Source: an uncultured Cyclobacteriaceae bacterium
Lineage (GTDB): Bacteria > Bacteroidota > Bacteroidia > Cytophagales > Cyclobacteriaceae
NCBI GenBank assembly: GCA_947492745.1
Contig: CANLOE010000050.1
Location: forward strand, 1 to 49,382
Length of the DNA stretch: 49,382 nucleotides
Reading direction: 5' to 3'
The position numbers were made by a program, and so were the translations under genes. This document shows, in pieces, positions 29,502 to 38,532 of this stretch (positions within the stretch are counted from its first letter, which is position 1; each line of letters starts with the position of its first letter). Below the pieces are notes generated by a model. It was given only the letters and a program-made list of their open reading frames with translations. It had not been told where the DNA came from and ran no database searches.

Positions 29502-32500
29502 CTATTCGTCAAACAGGTCCAATTCTTCGTCCATATATTCAGAGGTATCAATATCATTGGCCACTGCTTGAACGGGGGTTATTTGATCCGATAAATAATC
29601 GGAAAGTGTTTTGATATTAGGGTATTTGAATAAAGCCACGGTGCTTAGTTCTACCCGCATCCGTTCGCGGATCTGAGCAGCAGCTTTGATGAGCTTTAGA
29701 GAGTTTCCTCCCAAGTCAAAGAAATTATCGTATATACCCACCTTGGTTTTGTCCTTTTGCAGCACAGCTGCAAATATTTCAATGAGCTGCTCTTCAGTCT
29801 CATTTTCCGGGCCGACATAATTTTCTTCGGTGACCTGGACTATTTCCATGGATGCCAAGGCTTTTTTATCCACCTTGAGATTAGCTGTAAGCGGGAATTC
29901 CCAGAGGTGGACAAAATGGGCCGGCACCATATATTCCGGGAGTTTTTGTAGTAAGACCTCTTGCCATTGTCCTTTAGGGATTGCTTCATCGGCCTTATAA
30001 AAGGCGGTCAACTCGCTTTCTTGACTGCCATCGATCCTAGGCAATACCACTACTTCGGTCACTGCCTCTATCGTAGTGCATACTTGCTCGACTTCCCCAA
30101 GCTCTATCCTGTACCCCCTTATTTTTACCTGATCATCTTTCCTCCCTAAAAACTCGATCCGCCCATCAGGGTGCATTTTCCCCATGTCACCGGTCCTATA
30201 CACTGTGTGGGGGCCATATTCAGGAAGATTGATGAATTTTTCGTCTGTCAGTTCTTGCCGATTTAGATAGCCATCGGTAACGCCGCTCCCTACGATACCT
30301 ATTTCACCGGCGATCCCATGTCCGACCGGTCGGTGGGTATCGTCCAATAGTAAGATGCCTACATTTGCCATCGGCTTACCGATAATGGCACCATGGAGCT
30401 CTGCATCTCCTATTTCCCCAGCGTAAACCATATCCGTACAGAATACCGTGCCTTCTGTCGGTCCATATGTGACAATGATTGTTGCTTTTTTAAAGGTTTC
30501 TTCTTTCAGTTTGGTCAATAGGGCACTGGGCACTCGGTCGCCACCGATAAAGATTTTTTCTATGCCCAAAAAGTGATCTGCCATGCTGTGCTCTATAATG
30601 TAGTTGGCCATCATCTCATATACCGCTGGCACGGTATCCAACACGGTACTCTCACGGAGCAGTTCCATCAATCCGGACAGGTCCTGGAAGCGCTCTTTAT
30701 CAACAATCTGACATACGCCACCTGCCAAAAGAGGAGCAAACAATTGGAAGATGGAAATATCAAAAGCTGGAGAAGCAATAAAAGGCTGCTTTGTGTTTTC
30801 GGAAAAGCCATACCGCTGATGGATATTATCAAGAAAGTGCCCCAGGTTCCGGTGCAATACTTTGACCCCTTTAGGGCGGCCGGTAGAGCCTGAAGTGTAG
30901 ATGACATAGGCGATATCCTCCAAGTCGGGGGATCGGTCTATATTGTCGGCACTGATAGGACTTTCTTCTACCTCCGTTTCAAATGCCATAAAGACATCCT
31001 CATCGATCAACAGCTTACATGTCGAGTCTGCTTGGATATAGTGGGTCCTTTCTTCCGGATAGTCGACATCCAGTGGGACATAGGTGGCGGTTGTCTTGAA
31101 GATACCTAGTAGGGCCACGAGCAGGGATTCACCTTTCTTTAGCTTTAGGCCCACAAAATCACCTGCACCTACCTCATACCTGTCGATCAAGAAACGGGCA
31201 AATCGGTTGGCCCGTTCATTCAATGTACGGTAGGTCATTTGACGCCCTTCATAGGTCAGTGCTATATGATCGGGCGTCTCTGCGGCTTGCTGTTCGAACC
31301 GTTGTTTCAGTGATGCCGGACGGGGGTTTACGGCTATGCCCTCCAGTGAAGCTTTGATACGCTGCCGTTCACTTACCGTCAGGTACTCCACCTGCGCCAG
31401 TGCTTTTTCCGGAGAGGACATGGCATCTTCCAATAAGCATTCCAAATGTCCAAAAATATTGTCAATAAAGGACTCTCTGTAGATATCCGTATTGAATTCT
31501 ATGGTGAGTAGCAAGCCGTCCTGTTCTTGGAATATAAAGCTGATATCAAAAAGTGATGTTGTTTTTTCTACCTCATAGCTATCGACCACCAAGCTGGAAA
31601 GGTCATCGGCATTGGCAATACCTCCCAACTTGTTCTGGTTTTGTAATACCACCATAATATCAAACAAAGCTGACCGACCGGTGTCTCGTTTCAGGTCCAG
31701 TTGCCCTAACAAAAGGTCAAAAGGGTAGTATTGATACTGGTAAGCCTGTAACAAGGTCTGCCTCTGGGCTACCAGCAATTCAGAGAAACTACGCTGCTTA
31801 CTTATTTTAGAGCGAATGGCCAGTGTATTCAGGAAGATACCCAGTTGGTTCTCCAGATCAGGGTGTTCTCTCCCCGCCGTAGGTGTTCCTATGATGATGT
31901 CGGACTGGTAGGTATACTTATGTAAGAGGGCATTTACCCCGGCCATCAATGTCATAAAAAGGGTGGCCCCATGAGCTTCGGAACAACGATAAAGACGGTC
32001 CAAGAAGCCCTGACTGTACTTCCGCGTCAACAGCTTTCCATTGGAGGTTTGGAGAGCGGGCCTTCCGTGGTCATTGGGCAAATCGACCAATGGGAGTTCT
32101 CCCTCGAATTGTTGTAACCAGTACTTTTCTGCAGTTTTGTATTTTTCTCCATGCAGTTGTTGCGCTAGCCAAAGTGCATAGTCTTGGTATTGAATGGATA
32201 GCTGCGGCAGACGTTCCCCTTTATAGGCATCGATCAGTTCTGCTATCAATAGTTCCATAGACCAGCCATCACTGATAATATGATGGACATTCATGCAAAA
32301 AACAGACTCAACATCGCTTAATCGGATCAGTACTGCCTTAAAAAGCATCCCTTTACTGAGGTCGAATGCCAAGTTGCACAAAGCGTCGATATACGATTTT
32401 ACCTGTTCGGCCTGTTCTTGGCTACCGGAATAGTCCATGAATACCAGACTTGAAGCTTGTGTGTCAAAGGGTAAGATTATCTGAGTCACATCACCTTCCG

Positions 32501-35500
32501 GTGTCGGCCGAAAAGCGGCACGCATGATATCATGCCGTTGAATAATTTTTCCGAACGAAGTCTCCAACAGTGCCGCATCTATCTGCCCCTTGAGCTTGAC
32601 AACTGTTGGCATATTGAACTTTACCGTATTTTCTTCCAGCTGGTCGAGTACCCAGATCCTTTTTTGTGAAGGAGTAAGGGGGATACCGGCCAACTGTGCT
32701 GTCTTTTGTATGGGCTCAAAAGTGGCCTGTACCAGTTTCCCTGCGACTTCCTCGATGGTCGGTGCAGAGAAAAAGTCTTTGTACTCTATTTGCTTACCCA
32801 GTAATTTGTAGATCCGGTTGATCACCTTGGCCACCAACAGGCTATGACCTCCGATTTCAAAGAAGTTGTCTTTTATCCCTATGTTTTCTATTTCCAGGAT
32901 TTCACTCCACAAATCGGCCAGTTGTTGCTCCAGAGGACTCCTCGGCGCTACATAAGTACCCCGTATTAGATGCTCGGACGACATGGGGGGCAATTGTCCT
33001 ATGTCCGTTTTACCATTGGCATTGACGGGTATCCCATCCAGCTCCATAAAGTAACCGGGCACCATATAATCGGGCAAGACCTCTAGCAGGTAGCGCTTAA
33101 GACCTTGAGGGTCGATAGGGGCTGCTGTCGTATAATAGGTTTGTAACACCTCTTGCCCTCCCAACTTGGCATGGGTGACCACAACTTGCCCGAGTGCACT
33201 TGAAAACCGTTGAATACAAGCTTCAATCTCTTGTAGCTCGACCCTATAGCCCCTGATCTTCACCTGAAAATCATCCCTGCCGATAAATTCCAATTGTCCA
33301 CTGGGTAGCCAACGTACGAGGTCACCGGTATCATACATGAGCCCGCCATCGATGTATGGATTATCGACAAACTTTTGGCGGGTCAGTTCATCATCATGCA
33401 AATAGCCTTGGGCTACTCCTTTGCCCGAGATATAAAGTTTACCTGTTTTTCCTATGGGCACCAATCGATGGGTATGATCTAATACATAGACTTTTGTGTT
33501 AGCGATAGGCTGGCCTATGGTCACGGGTGAGGTTTCTTCCATCGGTGCACTTAAGCAGTCGATGGTCACCTCGGTAGGTCCATAGTTATTGTATAAGCGA
33601 TATCCTTTGGACAGCAATGCGGTTTTAACATGCTCCGGTAGTGGCTCTCCTCCTGCTATAATGGTCTTGAGCGACTCGATTTTGGGATAGGGGGATAATA
33701 GGTTGTGAAGGAAGTTGGGTACGTAATTGAGGATAGTGACCGCCTGGTCATGGATATACTTTCGCAAACGGCCTTCATCAAGCAGTAATGCCTTGGGGAT
33801 AATATGGTGGACCCCACCGGCACCTATTGTCCCGAACAGTTCCTCTAGACTAGGGTCAAAAGATGTCTCCGTGAGCTGTATCGATACGGTATCCTCTGAG
33901 GTTTCAAAATGTCGGATGAACCACTGGATGGTATTCAGCAAGTTTCCATGGCTGATCATCACCCCTTTGGGCACTCCGCCGGTACCGGAAGTATACATGA
34001 CATAACACAGGCTGTTTTCAGCATACTTTAGCGGTGGTGGTATCGCAGCGAACTGCTCTCGTCGAGCTATAAAACGATCATAATACGCTTGGTCAATGAC
34101 CAGTTCACAGCCATCTGCTATGAAAGATGCCCGTGCTGATGGGAGGCCGGTATTGATGGGTACAAAAGCTGCTCCTGCTTTGAGCACAGCTAACAGGGCT
34201 GTCACATGAGCCAATCCTCTGCCCAGCTCAATGCCGATCAAAGCCTTAGGTTGCACTTGTTGGACAAGACACTGGGCCAGTTGGTCGGACACATCACTGA
34301 GTTCTTGGTAACTTAGCTTTTCCTTTCCAAACACCAGTGCCGTGGCCATGGGTGTTTTCCTTACTTGCTTTTCAAATAGACCGATAAGCCCTGGTTCATC
34401 GTCAAAGCGTACTGAAGTGTCATTAAACTGTTCCAGTAACTGTTCTCTTTCTTCTTGCGAGAGGTATTCCAGGTCCCGAACCGGACGGCTTGGCGTTTGG
34501 ATAGCATGGTGCAATACTACTTCAAAGTGATGGAGTAGGCTTTGTACTTCGGCCTCTTCAAAAAGATCTGTATCATAGGTCAGTTCCAGGCTTATGCCAT
34601 CGGCCTGTTCCCGGAAAGTAAACTCTAAGTCAAACTTACTGACTTTACTTAGGCCTTCTTTTACTTCCGAAATCTTTGTACCGGCAAGGTCCATCTGTAA
34701 ACTGTCCTCTTTTTGGTAGCTCACCATCACATCGAACAATGGGTGGTGGCTTCTATCACTGACCAGACCTAAATCGCCTATCAGTGCATCAAAGGGATAG
34801 TTTTGGTGTTTTAAGGCAGCACGGATGTTTTGCTTTGTCCTTTCGAGTACGGTATTGAAAGTATCTCCTTCTCGGAGGCTGGTCTTCAGGCCCAGCGTGT
34901 TGGAAAACAAACCTACTTGCTCTTGTAGTTCTTCGTGTTCCCGCCCTGACACTGGGTATCCGATGACAATATCACTTTGTCCTGAATACTTGGACAGCAA
35001 AATATTGGTCAGCGTCATCAAAACCATAAATGAAGTCGCTTCCCGTTGCTTACAGTAGGTATTAAAGTTACTGCAAGCAGCAGCCCCGAACTTACGGGTC
35101 ATCACACTGCCTCGGTAAGACTTCGAAGGAGGTCTGGAAAGCCCTAGGTCCAGTATCGGTATCTCCCCCTCAAAATGCGCTGCCCAATATTTTTTCTGCT
35201 GTTCTACAATAGCTTTTTGAGCGTCGGACTGCTCCCAGCAAGCATAATCCTTATACTGGAACCTTAGTTTTTTTAGTGCTATCGGTCGCTGGTGGAGGTA
35301 GCCCTCATAAAGGGCAAAGACGTCCTCCAGTATGATCTTGGAAGAAATTCCGTCACCAATACTGTGATGGATCACAAAAGAAAAGAAGTATTCTTGATCG
35401 GCTACCTTGAGCATTGACGCTTTGAACAATGCCCCCTGCTCCAGATCAAAAGTATGCATCACCTCTCCCAACAGTCGCTGTTCAATGTCCTCTTTGGGGT

Positions 35501-35969
35501 TTCCTACAAGGTCTGCTGTAGCCAAATCAAGTTTTCTTGCCCCCTTGGGTAATATTTTTTGTCTTACCGTAGCTCCCTCTTGTACAATAAAGTTTGTCCT
35601 GAGTATCTCGTACCGGTCTATTACCTCATTAAAAGCCTGCTGTAGCACACTTGTGTCGATGCTACCGGATATTTTAAAAATACCCGGCATATTATAGGCC
35701 GTATTCCCTCCGTTCATTTGACCGATCAGCCAAATCCTCGATTGGGAAGCGGACAGTGGGTAGTCCTCTTGTAAGGGGGCACTGGGGATATCGCTTGACC
35801 TTAGAGTACGATGTTGTTGGTAAAACTCAATCAATGCGGCTTTGTTATCCTTGATCAACTGCACGATTTCAGTGGTAAGGGCGCCTTTTGGGGCCTTGAT
35901 AGCTATCTTACCTCCATTGACCGTGAGGTTGATATTGAGAGCATTGAGTCTTTCTATTACTTTGCGCAC
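29502..35969 (-). CDS. NRPS, two modules: docking-C-A-PCP-C-A-PCP
   Basis: A 2155-residue synthetase. TubC-like docking domain (1-58); C1 (about 70-490, HHSIGDGIS near 198); A1 (core near 658); PCP1 (IGGHS near 1040); C2 (HHIISDGWS near 1226); A2 (YTSGSTGRPKG near 1691); PCP2 (LGGNS near 2085). The A1 phosphate loop reads YTSGTGGVPKG, with Gly in place of the second Ser/Thr-Gly Thr; the domain otherwise looks intact. A1 pocket residues align D-P-E-N-I-G-N-I-D; Glu at the 239-equivalent and Asp at 331 hint at a basic substrate, tentatively. A2 aligns D-I-F-D-F-G-T-V-F, almost the same as the module in the 23720 gene. Both of these modules deliver to a KS. The C-terminus is strongly acidic (YMDEELDLFDE). 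The frame starts at GTG 35969; an in-frame stop lies about 60 bp upstream with no ATG in between, and the docking domain begins right at this GTG. Confidence 0.94.
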   Translation of the reverse strand: MRKVIERLNALNINLTVNGGKIAIKAPKGALTTEIVQLIKDNKAALIEFYQQHRTLRSSDIPSAPLQEDYPLSASQSRIWLIGQMNGGNTAYNMPGIFKISGSIDTSVLQQAFNEVIDRYEILRTNFIVQEGATVRQKILPKGARKLDLATADLVGNPKEDIEQRLLGEVMHTFDLEQGALFKASMLKVADQEYFFSFVIHHSIGDGISSKIILEDVFALYEGYLHQRPIALKKLRFQYKDYACWEQSDAQKAIVEQQKKYWAAHFEGEIPILDLGLSRPPSKSYRGSVMTRKFGAAACSNFNTYCKQREATSFMVLMTLTNILLSKYSGQSDIVIGYPVSGREHEELQEQVGLFSNTLGLKTSLREGDTFNTVLERTKQNIRAALKHQNYPFDALIGDLGLVSDRSHHPLFDVMVSYQKEDSLQMDLAGTKISEVKEGLSKVSKFDLEFTFREQADGISLELTYDTDLFEEAEVQSLLHHFEVVLHHAIQTPSRPVRDLEYLSQEEREQLLEQFNDTSVRFDDEPGLIGLFEKQVRKTPMATALVFGKEKLSYQELSDVSDQLAQCLVQQVQPKALIGIELGRGLAHVTALLAVLKAGAAFVPINTGLPSARASFIADGCELVIDQAYYDRFIARREQFAAIPPPLKYAENSLCYVMYTSGTGGVPKGVMISHGNLLNTIQWFIRHFETSEDTVSIQLTETSFDPSLEELFGTIGAGGVHHIIPKALLLDEGRLRKYIHDQAVTILNYVPNFLHNLLSPYPKIESLKTIIAGGEPLPEHVKTALLSKGYRLYNNYGPTEVTIDCLSAPMEETSPVTIGQPIANTKVYVLDHTHRLVPIGKTGKLYISGKGVAQGYLHDDELTRQKFVDNPYIDGGLMYDTGDLVRWLPSGQLEFIGRDDFQVKIRGYRVELQEIEACIQRFSSALGQVVVTHAKLGGQEVLQTYYTTAAPIDPQGLKRYLLEVLPDYMVPGYFMELDGIPVNANGKTDIGQLPPMSSEHLIRGTYVAPRSPLEQQLADLWSEILEIENIGIKDNFFEIGGHSLLVAKVINRIYKLLGKQIEYKDFFSAPTIEEVAGKLVQATFEPIQKTAQLAGIPLTPSQKRIWVLDQLEENTVKFNMPTVVKLKGQIDAALLETSFGKIIQRHDIMRAAFRPTPEGDVTQIILPFDTQASSLVFMDYSGSQEQAEQVKSYIDALCNLAFDLSKGMLFKAVLIRLSDVESVFCMNVHHIISDGWSMELLIAELIDAYKGERLPQLSIQYQDYALWLAQQLHGEKYKTAEKYWLQQFEGELPLVDLPNDHGRPALQTSNGKLLTRKYSQGFLDRLYRCSEAHGATLFMTLMAGVNALLHKYTYQSDIIIGTPTAGREHPDLENQLGIFLNTLAIRSKISKQRSFSELLVAQRQTLLQAYQYQYYPFDLLLGQLDLKRDTGRSALFDIMVVLQNQNKLGGIANADDLSSLVVDSYEVEKTTSLFDISFIFQEQDGLLLTIEFNTDIYRESFIDNIFGHLECLLEDAMSSPEKALAQVEYLTVSERQRIKASLEGIAVNPRPASLKQRFEQQAAETPDHIALTYEGRQMTYRTLNERANRFARFLIDRYEVGAGDFVGLKLKKGESLLVALLGIFKTTATYVPLDVDYPEERTHYIQADSTCKLLIDEDVFMAFETEVEESPISADNIDRSPDLEDIAYVIYTSGSTGRPKGVKVLHRNLGHFLDNIHQRYGFSENTKQPFIASPAFDISIFQLFAPLLAGGVCQIVDKERFQDLSGLMELLRESTVLDTVPAVYEMMANYIIEHSMADHFLGIEKIFIGGDRVPSALLTKLKEETFKKATIIVTYGPTEGTVFCTDMVYAGEIGDAELHGAIIGKPMANVGILLLDDTHRPVGHGIAGEIGIVGSGVTDGYLNRQELTDEKFINLPEYGPHTVYRTGDMGKMHPDGRIEFLGRKDDQVKIRGYRIELGEVEQVCTTIEAVTEVVVLPRIDGSQESELTAFYKADEAIPKGQWQEVLLQKLPEYMVPAHFVHLWEFPLTANLKVDKKALASMEIVQVTEENYVGPENETEEQLIEIFAAVLQKDKTKVGIYDNFFDLGGNSLKLIKAAAQIRERMRVELSTVALFKYPNIKTLSDYLSDQITPVQAVANDIDTSEYMDEELDLFDE

Positions 35970-36030
35970 GAGGCTTGCTTTATCTGGTTTTTTGAGAAAA
36001 TTTTTAGAAGTAAATGGGGATGATCATAGA

Positions 36031-38415
36031 TTACAGTACCCGAGATTTTTCACTACTGTTCCCTGTTTTGTGCCGTTTCGTTTTGAGCTCACTATTACCA
36101 AATTTGTAACTTACCGATACTTGTACAGATTGGTTATCGCTGTAATAATCACTGCGCTGGAAGATGCCATTAGTGGTGGCTTCAGTCTGGAGGTTTTCAG
36201 ACCGGAAAATATCGGTCCCTCTCAAGGTCAGGTTTAACTTCCGGTCCATCAAAAGGCATTGTAATGACAGGGAAAGGGAACTGACGGGCTTGTTCTTGAA
36301 TATTCCATCTACACCGGGAAAGCTGTACCGGTAATTCAGCCCTAACAACCATGTTTTATCCGTATTTAAACTGAAGTCGTTGTAAGTAGATACTGTAGCA
36401 TTGACCCCTGTTTGTTCATCTTTTTCCTCTCCCAACTCAAACTTTGAGACGACATAGTTGACATCCAGGCTATTGTTGCTCGACCACCATTTTACTTTGT
36501 CAAAAAAGTAATCTACTGCCATACCGGCCCTGCGATTATCATTATAATTTTCAATCACGAAGCTTTTGATATTGGTATCCACATCGGGCAGCGGTATTTG
36601 ACCGAACAAGCCATTCTCAATACTGAAATAGGCCCTAGTGGTCAAGGCCCCATAGGTATGGGAGAGTTCTATGTTGTCTATGAAAGCAGGTTGTAAGAAG
36701 GGATTTCCTACCTCCGTTTGAAAAGGACTGATGAAATAAAGGTTAGGATTGAGGATCGTAAAACCCGGTCGTTCTATCCGTCTGCTATAATTGAAGGCAA
36801 AGGTAGACTGCTCACTGGCTTCATAGGATAGGTAAACCGTAGGGAAAAGTTTTGTATAATCATTCTCTATATCGAGCATCTCCAAACTGGACAGTGTCTG
36901 TGTGGCTTCTAACCGTAGCCCTACCTGTAATGATAGCTGTTTTCCCAGCTTTTTGTTGGCCGAAAAATAGACCGCTTGGATAGCTTCGGTGTATTCAAAA
37001 GAATTCCGGGCCAAAGGAAAATCGCTCACCGGAATATCCTGTAGACCGCTATTGAAAAGTGATAATTGATTCGTAGACTTCGAGCCTGATATTTTACTCC
37101 CAAAGCTCAAATTTGCAAATCCGGTAGGGTATTCCACATCTATCTTGGCAGAGTAGTTGTCTACTTCCTGTTGGTTGATGTTGGTACCTGCATAATATTG
37201 TGTGAGGCTATTTTCAAGCACAGAGGTCCCCTCATAAGTCCGGGTATCCGGGTTACTGTAAGAAAAATAATCTAAGTTGAGCAAAATACTTTTGCCGATA
37301 GTATCTAAGCGGATTTCGGTATTGTAGTTGATGGAATGGATTTTTGGGTTTAAATCGGTGATGTTGTCAGATTGTAATGCTCCCAATTGTCGCCCACTTT
37401 CATAGTCTGTGATGAACGTTCCGGGATTGTCATCAAGGTAGTCACTCGATTGGTTATAGAGGTACTGCCCACCCATGGACCACATAGGGCCAATCCGGTA
37501 ATTGAGGTCAACCCTCCCTGTAAACACTTCTACACTGGCTACCGGTGTAGAAGTAGCTGTCCATAGTGCGTCAGGAAAGAACGTTTCATAGTCAAACTCC
37601 TGTACAAACTTACCGTTTAGGTAATTGGCCGATGAAGCAATGCTCAGTTTCCCTTTACTATAGGAAAAATTACTGCCAAAAGCCCCCATAGGGTTCTGCC
37701 GTTGGGCAAATGTGGATTTTACTTGCGCATTCCAAGCATCCTTTTTTGCTTGTTTTAAGTTGATATTGATCAGCCCCCCGCTACCTGCGGCCTCATATTT
37801 TGCGGGTGGGGCAGTAATCACTTCTACATTTTTAATATCTTCTGATGCAATGGACCTCAAAAAATTGGTTAGCTCCTGATCGGATAGTTGAACAGCTTTG
37901 CCATTGACCATCACCCTGAGGTTGTTTTTGCCGATCATGGCAATTTTATCATTCTGCACACGAACCCCCGGCGTTACCTTGAGTACTTCCAGGGCATCTC
38001 CCTGTGAAGACTTGGAGGAGGCTTCTACATTGAATACCAAACGGTCAACTTGCCTTTCGATCAATTTTTTATTGCCTACCACTACTACTTCACTAAGCGC
38101 TACGGTATTCTTCACTTCAAGCTTACCTAAATCAATAGGCAGGTTGCCGACCGTGATTTTGGCATTATATAGGGTCTGCCCTACATAGAGTACCTGTAAA
38201 GTATGATTACCCTGCGGGACTATTAGCTGAAAGCCTCCGTCCTGATCGCTTATGGTACCTGATAAGATTGCTCCTGCCACATCTGTAATCGTTATAGAAG
38301 CAAATTCCATAGGAGTTTGGTTTTCTCCATCGATAACTTTTCCCCGTACTTCAGTTTGTGCCTTTAGAGAAAGGCCACATAGCAATAGCCCAATAGCTAC
38401 TATTAGTTGTTTCAT
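36031..38415 (-). CDS. TonB-dependent-receptor-like outer-membrane protein
   Basis: A 794-residue outer-membrane protein. It has a signal peptide (MKQLIVAIGLLLCGLSLKAQ, cleavage likely after AQ at about 20), then a carboxypeptidase-regulatory-like beta-sandwich (about 22-105; EVRGKVIDGENQTPMEFASI), a plug region (about 110-220; LSEVVVVGNKKLIERQVDR, ALEVLKVTPGV, GSGGLININLK) and a C-terminal beta-barrel of about 550 residues (outer-membrane beta-barrel family, with SRRIERPGFTILNPNLY). This family is common in Bacteroidota; it may take up a ligand through TonB, but not every member has a known substrate. It is inserted inside the synthetase operon (117 bp after one NRPS, 61 bp before the next), so uptake or recognition of the product, possibly a metal-binding peptide, or self-resistance is inferred. 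Specificity cannot be read from the sequence. ATG start. Confidence 0.9.
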   Translation of the reverse strand: MKQLIVAIGLLLCGLSLKAQTEVRGKVIDGENQTPMEFASITITDVAGAILSGTISDQDGGFQLIVPQGNHTLQVLYVGQTLYNAKITVGNLPIDLGKLEVKNTVALSEVVVVGNKKLIERQVDRLVFNVEASSKSSQGDALEVLKVTPGVRVQNDKIAMIGKNNLRVMVNGKAVQLSDQELTNFLRSIASEDIKNVEVITAPPAKYEAAGSGGLININLKQAKKDAWNAQVKSTFAQRQNPMGAFGSNFSYSKGKLSIASSANYLNGKFVQEFDYETFFPDALWTATSTPVASVEVFTGRVDLNYRIGPMWSMGGQYLYNQSSDYLDDNPGTFITDYESGRQLGALQSDNITDLNPKIHSINYNTEIRLDTIGKSILLNLDYFSYSNPDTRTYEGTSVLENSLTQYYAGTNINQQEVDNYSAKIDVEYPTGFANLSFGSKISGSKSTNQLSLFNSGLQDIPVSDFPLARNSFEYTEAIQAVYFSANKKLGKQLSLQVGLRLEATQTLSSLEMLDIENDYTKLFPTVYLSYEASEQSTFAFNYSRRIERPGFTILNPNLYFISPFQTEVGNPFLQPAFIDNIELSHTYGALTTRAYFSIENGLFGQIPLPDVDTNIKSFVIENYNDNRRAGMAVDYFFDKVKWWSSNNSLDVNYVVSKFELGEEKDEQTGVNATVSTYNDFSLNTDKTWLLGLNYRYSFPGVDGIFKNKPVSSLSLSLQCLLMDRKLNLTLRGTDIFRSENLQTEATTNGIFQRSDYYSDNQSVQVSVSYKFGNSELKTKRHKTGNSSEKSRVL

Positions 38416-38532
38416 TAGGTGCTTGTAAATTATGGTTGATCTTGTTTAAAAAGTCTACTTGTATGCATATCGTACAAAGGTTCACAATAACTGCCTTGAC
38501 GCATCGTCTTGCGGACAGCTGATCAACTTTTT

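Noticed and set aside
38460-38476. Imperfect palindrome tgtatgcatatcgtaca between the first NRPS and the receptor gene, as a possible operator
   Set aside because: Only the four outer bases on each side and a few inner bases pair, and nothing nearby (such as a promoter match) supports it.
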